DNA from: Cruorifilaria tuberocauda
Taxonomy: Eukaryota > Nematoda > Chromadorea > Rhabditida > Onchocercidae
Length of the DNA: 64,000 bases
Assembly: GCA_013365365.1 (NCBI GenBank)
Contig: JABVXU010000004.1
Span: 62,001-126,000 of the forward strand
Reading direction: 5' to 3'
Part shown: positions 23,095 through 36,200 of the stretch, piece by piece
How positions within the stretch are numbered: position 1 is the stretch's first letter
Layout: every line of letters begins with the position of its first letter
Program-made: the position numbers and the translations under genes
Notes under the pieces: model-generated
What the model saw: the letters and a program-made list of their open reading frames with translations, nothing else
Told to the model about the DNA's origin: nothing
The model's database searches: none

Positions 23095-26000
23095 ATTAGA
23101 AGCGCTCCGGTCGGTTGAGCTACTGAAATCTACCCGAATATATTATGTCCTGAAAGTAATGATAGAGGGCTGATAATGAGGAATGGGATAGTTTGGTGAG
23201 CAATCAACAACAGAAATGGCAGTTACTTTCAGAAACAGAAATGACTGTAGAGAGGATGAAGGTGCTACTGCTATCGGCGTAGTGATGGCGAATGATTAGA
23301 ATCATTGAGAGGTCAATGACAGTTACCCTCTCGGTCATCTTCAAAAGATTTTAAGCGACAAAGGGTTTAGGCGGAAGAGTTTTCCCATTTCAGTTTAGTT
23401 CTATATCCTTTCAAATTTCACAAACATAACTGTACACACAGATTTACAGTAACAGTACAGTAACACTCAACTATTTTCTAGAGCCTTCCCTTTTACCCTA
23501 AATATCCTTTAATAAAGACCCTCCCTCTCATCACTTAGACAGTAACTACAAAAATTCAGGGCAAATAACGGCACTGAAACTATCATTTCATATTTCTCTC
23601 TGGGTGATTTATTTACATTTTTCTTAATAAAATCACATTTTTTCTTCAAACCAGAACAGTGGCTTTATCAAAGTCGTCAAATTACTTCTGTTTACTCTCA
23701 ATAAAAACTTTTTGTTTGAAAGGTGCTTTCGGCTGAATTACTGATCCCGAGATTTCTCGATGCAGTTATAGAAATGATAATAGAAGCAAATCATTCATTG
23801 TTCATTTTAATGTTAGCGAATTAACAGATCGAATGCACAAAGCATAACTTAGCTTTCGGCAATTACATATCAGGACATATTATGTCACTTTTTAATATTC
23901 AATATAAATTAATTTCAATTACTATATTATAATTGTTATTTTTATGTCATTCATTTGAAGAGTGCAAATTCCATTCTAAATTTTATCACTTTACTATATA
24001 TGCTCGATTTCTGTTAAATAGGTCAATCAAATTTTTGCAAAAAAAAAATTTGAAATTAGGCGACGAAATAAAGGGTCGAATGATTGAATTGCAGGGATGC
24101 GTGGCACATTCATTCATGATATAAGGGATCTTTTTGGTGAGAAGACAAATACATTTTCTTACATTCAATGAATTTAGGTCACTCTTACTGTCCTTTTATA
24201 TTTTCTCCATCTTATCACATTTGCTCATTTTTTGAATGTACAGAAATGATTGAAATCACTGAGTAATTTTAAAATAATAAAACATTTATCTTCTGCTAAT
24301 GATAAGATTCAAACCGAGAAGAAAGTATTTGTCGATATTTATTCTCAGTTGGAAATTCACTTGGCGGTACTTTTCACTTGCTTCGTAAAGGATAAACAAA
24401 TGATGATATTTTAAAATAAATCATGTATTAAACTTCAACGTTACATCAATTGAACTATGGCAGAACTTTTTGGCCCAGGAAATGAGTAGAACACATAAAT
24501 GATCTACTTTCACGTTTCTTTTACTTCTCAAAATAGGATTCGAAGACAAGGCAAAATTTAAGGATAAATTTATTGATATATTTGTGGTTTTGATTTTGAA
24601 ATGAGAAAATTGCACATTCTATATTATCAAATTATAAAAATGGTTACTCGCGAAAATTGAGTATTTATTTATGCGTGTGACATATTAAGTTTTAAATTTT
24701 GTATTTAATTATACAAAATACGATTATATACAACTGCTTTTGTCCTAAAGTAAATAAAGTTGAAAGCAGACGATCATTTGGTGCTTTGAATGCGTCGCAT
24801 ACATTCATTTTCATATTCAAATAATTAGCTGAAATTTGAGAAAAACAACTTTTAAAAAATGGCCACTTCTGATTATCTCAGTTTTCCACTTATTACATAT
24901 GCAACTATACTAATTAAGAATTCTTATGAAGTATCATAAGTAACAAATATTTTTGATTCTATCATTTTTTCGCTACCACAAAACATTTTGAATGTCACTT
25001 TTATCATTTATAGCGAACGAATATTCAGCTTCTTTCATCTTTTTGTTGAACAGCCTTTAATTGTTAAACAAACTACTTCAAATGCTCTGATCAATTAATT
25101 AATGAGTTCACTCTGTTTTTTGCTCTGAATGAGATTTTATTGAATCTTAATTGTACAAAGCGTATTGTGGAATAAATTGTAGATCGATTCACCATCCAAG
25201 ATATCAATCAAAGAATTATTAAGACTGGCAGTGTCATTAACCGAACATTGCAACTATCTCACAGAATCTTTGTAAAAGACTCTCGAATTATTCGCTTAAT
25301 TATAAACATGCCAACAATTTGTATTGTGAATTGAGTTGTTAATGGAATTACTCCCATGTTTCTGTTTTCTTCTGAAATGTTTCGTGCGTTCACAAAGAGC
25401 GTCTGAATGAATGGCTAAAAATTAAGTATAGAGTAACTTCCTTAGACTGTTCAAATGATCAATGTTTACTAAGTAATAATCGATTAATCCATTTTTAAAT
25501 AATTCATGATTGATAGATATTTAAAGTGCCATTACTTCTTACTTCATTACTGTTAAATTCATTTCATTAAAAAAATAAAAACAGTCAGAGGGAGTTTGTT
25601 GTTTCAATATTAATCCAAGTTTACATTCCTCGTTTGTCAAATTACAAAAACCAAATTATTGCAAAAATTAATTAGCAAAAGCATAACTTGATTACACCAA
25701 TCTCTCGATAAGCATAATGCAAACACTTTCAGTAAAATACATCGAAAAAAAAATTACTCATACAAATTTAGATGAAATTTGACTTTATTTTTAGAAAAAA
25801 ATTGTCTTTGTTGGCAATTTTAATATATTACTCGCCTTTGAAAATCGACAATGCACCAATGGTCAACAGTTGGATCAGATGAAATTGACCAAAAGCGGAG
25901 TTCTATAATTCATTTCATTTGCTTAAAATATCTCACAATAATTATTTCAGTATGATTTGAACTAAATTGGAGTGGATTGATCACGTAATTGTTGTCGTAA

Positions 26001-27227
26001 TAGCCAGAAGTTTATTCAAGATGATAGTTTATACTAACCCTTTTTACAAAGTATTACCAGAAGTTTGCCATCTTGTAATCTGTGCGAAAAGTCTTTTTCC
26101 CTTTTACAGGCTACCACAACTATCGACTTATTTTGAATTTATAAAATATGATACCTTTCAACTTTCTATAAGCAATTTTTTCAACATTAAACTTTCGTTA
26201 ACTACTGTATAACAAAGGTCTCCAAGTGTTTGGAAGAATAGGTAAAGTATGATAAAGTGAAATTTGATTATTATCACAAAAGTAAATGATAAAGCAATTT
26301 TCAGCTTTTCATTACCATTACAGTTATCAATCAATAAAAAAGATCACAAGAAGCCGAAATAATAAACATAATTATATGAGTCGAAATATCACAGTTTAAA
26401 GGCTTGGTAAACTTCATGCCAACAAATTGGCAGGTATTCACAGATTTTCACAGAACTTCAAAACATTTGAACTTTTTCAGTTCCTACTACATTGGATTAT
26501 TATCCTTACATTCCTCTATCGCAATTTATTTAACTAGAAATTTAAAAGAATGGAGCGCTTTTGAATTAATAAAAGGCTGATTTTATTAATCGGAAAAAAA
26601 CAATGATTTTTGGCACTTCGAAGGCTATCGCATCATCAATAGCCACTGAGTAAAAACAACTGCTAATTAATGAATATTTGAATAAATTAAGATAAGTAAA
26701 TGATATCGTGAAATTGGAAATTGATAAATAAGGAACATTTATAAATCACGGGGTATAAAAACGTTGGAATATAAAGGAATCAAAGGAACGATTATTGGAA
26801 AAATGAAGAGATAAGGTACAAAGTAAATCATCATCCATTATTCGGATGATGATTTCATGGAAACTTGAACAAAATAAGCGTGAACGAGATAGAAAATAAA
26901 CTGCAATATCTGAAATTGAAAATAAGATTGGGAAATTTCATTCACTTACATATTTTTCGACAGTTGATGAATTATTCCAATCTAAAAACGATTATGATTT
27001 GCTCACATGGTTTATTCAAATGATGGCAAATACAAATTGAATTAGAAAAATAATTGATTAGATGCATAACTTTTGACTAAACTTACAAAAAAAAGTGTTA
27101 AATTGCCGAAATTTCAAGTGATAGCAAAGATTTCCATAATCATATAAACATTGCAAAATTTAGAAGAATGATAAATTGAACAGAGACGAAGCAGTGTTTG
27201 TACTATGGACTAGAAATTTTGATTAAA
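23095..27227. other. 4.1-kb AT-rich gap with no gene seen
   Basis: The stretch lies upstream of the NOAH-1-like start and downstream of the ESRP/SYM-2-like stop, so it should hold the promoter of the former (right next to 23094) and the 3' UTR of the latter. Open frames of 60-81 codons (for example 25967-26212 +) have no recognisable motif and no phase-compatible splice partners. I see no RNA gene or mobile element. Confidence 0.45.
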
Positions 27228-30200
27228 TCAAGTGTGTACAAGTGAAAGATTTAATGGTATGGTACCAAGTGGAGCTCCAACATGTTCTGCTAGAGCTCGT
27301 TCTGCATCCATTCGCGAGCGGAAGCGCACTAGTGCCTCGCCGGCATATTGTGTCGTTCCCCATCGTAACATCTGAACACTTTCAATTGCCACCTGAAAAT
27401 CAACTTTTCAGTTTTTGAAACAACGCTAAAGGATTAGTCGAAAAATTCTCATATGTCATTTACAATATTACTTTTCTTAGCTTTTACACCTTAAACCACC
27501 GTTATTATATTTTACAATGGTTTGAGAATGACCGATGAGTGGACTTTATTCATCCTTAAAAAGTTAATTAAAATAGTGATACAATCAAATTAAATGTATT
27601 TACTAAAATGTGTTTGAATTAATCGAAATCACGGACCATTAATCAGAGCATATCGTAATATCTTATCTGGATTCTCTTTTAATATAATGATATCCTATAT
27701 TATTATGACGAATCAAATTATTTTCGTTGAAATATTTCAAAATAATAAATACACCTTCCAGCTTACCACGACCTTTTTTCCCAGAAAAAATTTTGAAAAT
27801 GTTGAAATAGAAAAATTTCCCAGAAAAAATGTCGCATAGATAACAGAGAAAGAGATGAGTGTGTACCATTTTCAGAATGAATTCAGAATATAAGCTTGAC
27901 TCTTTTTTTTTTCTATCGCTTCACAACTTCTCTTCAAGAATAATGACAGTCCAAAAAAAAACTAAAACTTTCTCAACTTAGCACTTAATATTTTGTCTCA
28001 CAACAGGAGATCATTCCTCCTTCTCTTTTTTCATTTCATTTCATAAGGAAGAAAATCCTTTTCGTTGTTATTTTAATTATTATTCCAATCCATAGAAATG
28101 ATTGGTTGGAATGATAAATTGGGAAAGCAACCTCCGGATTGGTTTGAAAATATGCCAAAATATCTTGGGGTGTAATATTTGGGCAAAGTCCGGTAACCAG
28201 AACTAAACCGGGTTGAGATTGTAGCGGATAGATACACGGTGATGCCGGTGGACTAAGGCATGGCCAATATAATGGCGCAAACGGTGGTACTATTGCTGGT
28301 ACCAAACTTTGAACAGTTTCTGCAAATCAAAAAAACCCATTAGATTTATAAGTGTTTCAATGGTTCCTTTGGTAATTTTGAAAAAATTAAGGAAATTTAA
28401 ACGGCTAAATTTTATTCTTTTAGAGATCAACTTCGTATGAACTAACATTCGCGAGGATAACAATCAAACTCTTCATAACAGGTCCAAAAATATTGAGGTA
28501 CGTTAAAATAATAAAAAGAATCACTTTTACCATTGATATGTAATGTATGTGTAGTTTAAAGTTCAAGTCTAAAGTGGCTTACGTTGTGGGAAAAGTGGTC
28601 TTGGCTGCAAAATAAACTGTGGTGGCAACGGCGGATTTGCTAGAACCAAATTCATATCTTCCGGGCTACATTGAAATACCTCGATATATCGTTGTTTCTT
28701 TCCTATTTGCATGTATTTGTTGTGAGCTAATGCAGCAGCGGTTGCGGCACTCATCTCCGAATCCATCTGTATGAAAGCTTCTCCGCTGGGATGACCTTGT
28801 GCATTGTATACCATATGCACTCCATGAAACATTATCAGTATTATTCATCATTACATTATTTATCGTTAATGCTATCGTGTTCTTATCACTCCACCATCGC
28901 TGTCATCATGACCAGTTGAAAGATAAATAATATTTCTTCGCCAAGATTTTTGCTTTAACTCTCGAATTGTTGCGCAGATCTAAGAACTTATTCGCAAGAT
29001 ATTACTCAAACTTCGAGAAAGATGAAGTATATGAAAAAGATGGAAAACAAAACGAAAAATAAGATGCGGAAAAATGAAATAAAATATGAAGAAGGTAAGA
29101 TCGTTGCTTACAATGAATTGCAACACTTATCCTTTTCCGAACTGAAATTCCGGAAGAAAATTTATAAAGAAAAAGCAAAATAGATAATTAAAATATAAAA
29201 AAGAAAAAGAAGTGAAGATGAAAGAGAGAAAAGCAAGACCGTCCATAGCTGATATTCCTTATCAGAAAGTAGCCCATTACTGTACCTTACACGAGAAGAC
29301 TGCGTCTTTCAACTAACACACATTTTTTATTTTTCAATTTTTATTTTTCATTTGATAAATCATAATTTCCTATCATTACGAATTTTACCGAAATCACTTG
29401 AATAATGAGGAATTAAATGCAATAATTACCTTGAAAGCAATAAAAATTAACTATATTCAAGTCAATCACTCATTACAAGTTCTATTTACCTGAAACACAA
29501 TGTGCCGAGCGGTTTCGCCCAGAAATTCGACAATATTTTCTACATGTGCTTCGTAGGGAAGACCTCTTAATCTTATACAATCCTTCCTACTAATTCCATG
29601 CACCATAATGCGTTGATCATTTTCCAAATTTCGATTGACCACTTGTTGCACTTCTGCTTGGGTTGATCTAAATGGCTCAATTTTAAAAACAGGTCAATCT
29701 CAAGAAATAATTATAAATGCTAGAATTTTATGTAAAATTCACAAATATTTTTTAATATACTTCTTAAATAGTATAAACAAATTAGCCAAATATGTGGAGT
29801 ATATGGAAGATATTTTCCTCAGATTTGGGATAACATCCTTTATAATCAATGAAAGATACGAATCGATATGAATAAAATGGATCTATCAAGATTGCACAAT
29901 ATTTTTTAATAAAAGAGCGTAAAAGTGGAAATTCTGTATATGACACAATTCTCATGAAACCATCTATGAGTGTCATTTAACAGATGACACATATTGTGTA
30001 CTATGATGTCTGTGAACTGTTATCAGTTGTTGAATTGACTACACTCAATGACATTATATAACCAGCTAAACGCTATGCAACAGATAAAATAAAAATACAG
30101 TTACGAAATTTAATTTGTGGAAAGCTGGAAAACATATTTAGATAGAAAGTCCGTTGAAATTTCGGTTTGGTTGAATAAAAAACAATTTCAGTTTGAGAAT

Positions 30201-33200
30201 AATGCTGAACAAACTATGGTTAATGATAGAAATCTAAAATACCTTGTTGACAGATTTTATCAAAAACACCAATAACAATCTACTTAAATTATCTTTGGTA
30301 GACTACAGAATTCTTTGAGGTTATGTTTTTATTTCTTAAAAACACAATTCTTAATATCAATCAGAGATGTTGATTGATATTAAGAATTCTCAGACACTGA
30401 ATCCTCATCTTTTTTACCCTCTTCATTTTGAAGATGTAAATTCATTCTTCCTTCAAAATTCTATATAACAAATATATCTTGATAAGTTTCTTTAATGGAT
30501 TCTCCGAGTTTAATTTAAAAGTCTTGTATATTACTAGCCACTTTTTTAACATTCACTTATGAAATCGAAACTTCTGCCTAGATGAAAAGCAAAAAAAGTT
30601 AATGAATAGAGTCACAAAAGTAAAAAAAAATCCTATATGTTCGTATGTAGTATGCAGTCTTAACTCCATTTATATTTCTTATATTTCTCGGAAATTGCTG
30701 TTTCAATTTAAGTACTATAAAAATTAATAAATCGCAAAGTTATGGAAGAGCATAAAATAGCAAAACGATTCTATCGTTATCATGGCGAATTTAATAAACA
30801 TTTTAGAAATTGATCTCGTCCCTATAATTCTTGTTATTTGTTGGTTTATTCCTGCTATTTCTACATTAAGAAAAAATGACTGTTATTAAAATAAGAGCTT
30901 ATATGGATTTTAAGAGGAGAATTCATTTGAAATTCCCACTAAGAGAATAATTTTGCGGCAAAATATGCTTTGCATAATTTCTACAATAAATCTTGTTTCA
31001 TGTTCCTTAATTATTCAAATTTCACTTTACGTTTGGGAAAAATAATTTACCTGAAAAGTTCAATATACCGAGTACCAATAGTACGTTTATGCTTGGTAAG
31101 CGCTTTTTGACCAGCTTCCTCATTATCAAACATTACAAAAGCATCACCAGTTGGTCGACCATCACTCTTATTCACAAATAAAATACCGCCATCTGTTACT
31201 TTACAACCATTCTCACCCTCGGCGAAAAATTCAAGCTAAAAAAGCTCAAAAATGAAAATGAAGAAGAAAAATTGAACCATGAAATTTGCAGAATTTGGAT
31301 GAACTAAATTTTATAGTTTCCAATCTTAATTAAAAGTCATTTACTACGAAATTTTTTACATAGAAGAGAAATATCAAGATTGTACAGTATTGCCCGCATA
31401 TAAAATAAGCAACTATACTCAAAAACTGAAAAATCTACTGACTTAATACTTTGTATTCCTTTATTCGTTTTTTTCCTGCTTAATGCTGTTATATCGGGAA
31501 GAAAGTGCAGATGTTATTACTGCTCTTGTATGCAACTGTTGCTTAATTTCGGTCAAAACCTCCATCAGTTTGGCGACAGATAAAATCCGTTTTTTTAATC
31601 ACTTCCCACATGTTAATGTCATTATTTTCAGAGATCGGACAGACTTCTTTCAACTTGCTTTTGAAATAATTACTGGTGCTTTTGCAGAAGTAATATTTCA
31701 AGCACTTTTTAAATTGGCTTACTACTAAACAGGCTGTTCAAAATGCTAAATTTAATTGAAAATAAGAGTTGCAGTATATATGTATTCAAATTTGAATGAA
31801 ATGCTAACAATTTGTGCTTCAGTGCAATCATATGGAAGACCCCGCATACGAACAATCATGGCACCTGTGCTACCGCGGCTCACAAAACGTACTGCTTCTG
31901 AGTTGGAGCCTGTAAATGTAATGTATTGTAAGGGCAATGTATATGATAGAAATAGAAAAAGCGAGATCAGGTAGGCAGGTGTGGGGATAGTGGAGAAGCC
32001 AATCGAAAAATTCGATGAAACTGAATTTATGCGAAAGAGAAGGGGTGGGAGTAAGGTGAGTGAGCATTGGTGATGGAAGGTTAGGGAGAGACAAGTGTGA
32101 GAATAGATAACCTTCCTATTATCCCATCTTCCTAAATACCTACTTAATCTGTCTTTCGATCTATCCCCTTATCTATAGGGATGACCGGACTTCGGAGAAA
32201 GGAGGTATCAGAAACATGAGAATTGTGATGATGAAAAACGGTAAGAATCAAAAAACCGTAGTAAGGACCAATACTCAGTATCACTCAAGTGTTCATTCTA
32301 GATGCACCTGTTCCAAGCAAGTTTTATTTCTCTCTTTAGTTAGCTTTATCATTCATTATTTTTCAAACAATACTATTTATATAGGAAAGAATATTGAGCT
32401 TTATTCAGGTGTTCAGCCCTGCCGTAACAGGTGGAAGAACGGAAAAAATGCATAGATGCATGCAATACGCAAGTTTGAATAGCTGCTGAATGGCGCGATC
32501 ATCCTGAATCCATCTCTGCTCGCGTATTTTTCTTCTTTTACTAAATACGACGACGCCTTGAAATGGGATTCATTTCATCACAAGCAATTCATAACAAAAC
32601 TAGCACAACGTTTCCTTCTCTGACATGCATTTGCAAATTGCATGTCATTCAAGATTTCTTCTTAATTCGTATTCATTTTCGATTTGTTTTTCGAATTCAC
32701 GCTTAAACTGGTTTAATCTTACTATATTATTATTTATTACGAACGAGGAGATTGATTCGTTTGTAAAATGAATCGAAACCATGACAATGTAATAAATAAC
32801 GATGAAATGAGAGATCAATGACGCTAGCAGTAATTTTGTACCTTATCATTTCCTTAACAATTTATTATTTTGGTTTTATACACGACAATTCTAACAATCC
32901 ATAGATTATAAGAATTCACAGGTAAATGTTAATTCAAAACTACTACAATATCATTTATTTTGATGTTTGACCTTTTCCTAAAATAAATCTCTAGAAATGA
33001 AACAAATGTTACAATTCCCAAATGCTATAATAAAAAAAGCTTTCTCCAGTACCACCACTACTACTACTTTCCTATTATGTTTACGTCTACCTTATACACC
33101 TACAATTTTTGAAATGTAAACACGACAATGAAATACAGATACATACATACACATACACATACATACACACTCCCAGACACCACAGTGCTACAGCTCAATA

Positions 33201-36200
33201 CATGCAAACAATACGTCGTCGACACATAACTGTTTGAATAAATAATGGGAGACCTAAAGAACATCACAAAGAGCAATATGGCACCGTAAGCAATACATTT
33301 ATTACTTCTCCCTCTCATAGCACCCATTTCAAAAAAATAATAACAAATAAAATTCCTTTGGAACGTCTCAAAATGTTCTTAAAATTTCAAAGTTTAAATA
33401 AACCATTTCATAGTTTCAAAAAGTGTTTCTTTGACCTAATCTCAGTAGTGCAGAAACCAATGGTCAGTAATCATATATTAATCATTACAAAAAAACTTTA
33501 TTGCGTCGAGTTTTATATTATTCTGAAGGACCTTACATATCGCAAGAAAAAAACCACTGACCTGCAGCAACCTGCAGAAAATCGTTTCCTGTAGCGCGAT
33601 ACACTTCGATGTAACGATTATGTAGGAAATGTCGATGTCTTTTAAGCGCTAATTCACGTTGCTCGGAATCTTCAAACCTTACAAGTGCTTCACCATTACG
33701 CCGACCTTCTGGACTGAGGCAAAGTGCTACACCGCCGCTGCAAAAAATCAGCATGAAATGATGAAATCTTTTCATTTTCTTCTCTTACGAACAATTGAAA
33801 TTTTGGGATTGTCACGTTTTAAGGATAAATAACAAAATGGAACATATTACTGTTTACAAAAGCTTCTAATAAGAAGATACAGTTGCCATAAATGCATTTG
33901 TTAGTATTAGTAACCATTTCATTGATTCTTTCCTATCATTCACTTCCCCAGTCACTCCTAGCAATTTCTAATTGTCAGTAATGAAGTCTAACTAATATTG
34001 GTAATCATTTCAATTTCATCACTAATGATCATCACTTTCAGAGATCCCTTAAACAGATCTGCGAAATTTCTTATATTAAATTTTTCATTTTAAAACAAAA
34101 GGAGAAATACTTTCCATTTCTATATGCTTTTAAATCTGAATTCTTTTCACTGTTACTATTTCTGTTATCATTCATATAATATTATCCTTGCTGCTGTAAT
34201 CCCTACTATTAATATCATTGTTATTGTTATTAATTAGTTTCTTCTATGATAAATAATAGGTGTGCATTGCGATGAAGTGATACAATGATAAAAAAAATCC
34301 AAATGAATAGACCATATAGATGACTTCTAGTTAAAAGTTAGTAGTATTAAACCCGAATAGAAAGAATCAAAACCTTTGTGTTTCTGATTTGTTAGGCCTA
34401 GTTTTTCTATATTTCTGGCCTGTATATATGAACAAAATGCGTAAAGGGTGATTCACTTCGTCGATGTTATCAATGGTGCCATCTACTATCGAATCGACAC
34501 AACCATCTGATCTGACTGTTATATGAAGGAATTTGAAAGACCACGACAATGAACTAATTGAATGAACTGAAAGTGATGAAATAGGCATTCTCTTAAATAT
34601 TTGTTTAGAATGCTATATTTGAACTAGTAGGCTGACGTTTGGTTATCGTAAATACAAACAGCTCAAGAGAAACACAAGACGACCAAGCAATATTCAGTAA
34701 CTGAACCTTAATTGAGCTGAAATGAATCATTACAATATATGGACGCTATCAGTCACTTCATTCACATGGTCATTATCACTTCATATAATTACTTCACTAA
34801 GCATTCTTCACTTCATTTTCCCGGTCACATTTTAAAAATTTTACTGATAAAATTTAGTTGATTAGTGATAAAAGTATGGATATGGATAGAGTTATTGCTA
34901 GACTGTAAAAAGTTCCATTCATTCCTTCCATGAATAATGAATGACATCAAAGTCAAACAAGAAATTAAATTCGTTTATACAACCATTCGTTATATGCGAA
35001 TATTGTTCTACGAAACATAAATAATTTAAAACAACACCCGACCTGAATATGATGAGAGATCCCGAAGTGAAAGGTCAATGTACCAAAAATGCTCAAATTT
35101 TGTCGTTTATCATCACATAGATATCTTTGGGAAGAGAGAAAAATTCTCATTCTTGTAATAATATGGACTGTTTCATTTTAATTCCATTTAAATATTCAGT
35201 AACTATTTGATAAATAGAGGTAATAAAGGGATCATGAAAACCTTAACTGCTTCAAAAACAAGAACAAGAAAGGTTAAATAGTGCTAACAAGTTCATTATC
35301 ATCTAAAAAAGTGCATCAGTCTACGTATCACATCTTACAGCTAGAAACTTTGCGCTCAATTCCCCGTTGTTCCTGCGCTTCTTTCCCTTTAAGCTTCTCT
35401 TTTCATGAACGCTTCTAAATTGTTTGTTGAAATATTTTGTTTCCTGATCAATTGATAAGAAAATTTATACTCTTTTCATTAGAGAAAATTTATATATAAA
35501 TAGCTTTTTCGTATTCCTTCTTCTCGAAGACTTAATAGTTTTTTGACTGAAAGGGAAATCTGAAAGTAAAGGAACCAAATTCTCTTTTTATCATTGCATT
35601 ATCGACTAGCATCCAATGACGAATGAAATAGAAGAAATACTAAAATTCAGTTCATATTCTTTTGCCTATTGAATGGAAGACTTTGTGTTTATACCAGAGA
35701 CAGAGACAATTATTGCTTGGAAAGGAGAAAGTGAATCATCTGTCATATTAATGCTACTATCATCAATGTTATCATTATCACTCAACGAATAACCATATTA
35801 ATAAATATGACTATGTTGATAAGTCAAAAAAAATAAGTTATGTCAAGGAATACAAAGAGGAAAATTATTTTCGCACTTCATTTACTACTACTAAAGTAAT
35901 AATTTATGGTACAAATGTAATATTTTATAGCAGTGGAATAAAAATTGTCCTGGAAATAATGTATACACAGTCTGGTACCAAAATATTTTATCAATAAAAT
36001 CGATAAATGTATATTTATTTGTGATTAGTTTGAAAGTAAACTACTCAAAAGCTAGCGTAGTATATTGTTAATAGTAAAAAGATGATGTTGAATTCGCTAT
36101 AGTAAACGTTTAAAGTGGAATAATTTGAAATGATTTGGTTAGTTAATCAAATGGACAAGAATGCTAATCCTTATGTATATCTATTTAACTGATATAAGTG

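Noticed and set aside
25967..26212. Plus-strand 81-codon open frame in the 23-27 kb gap
   Set aside because: The translation looks like random AT-rich sequence, with no splice-consistent neighbours or motifs.
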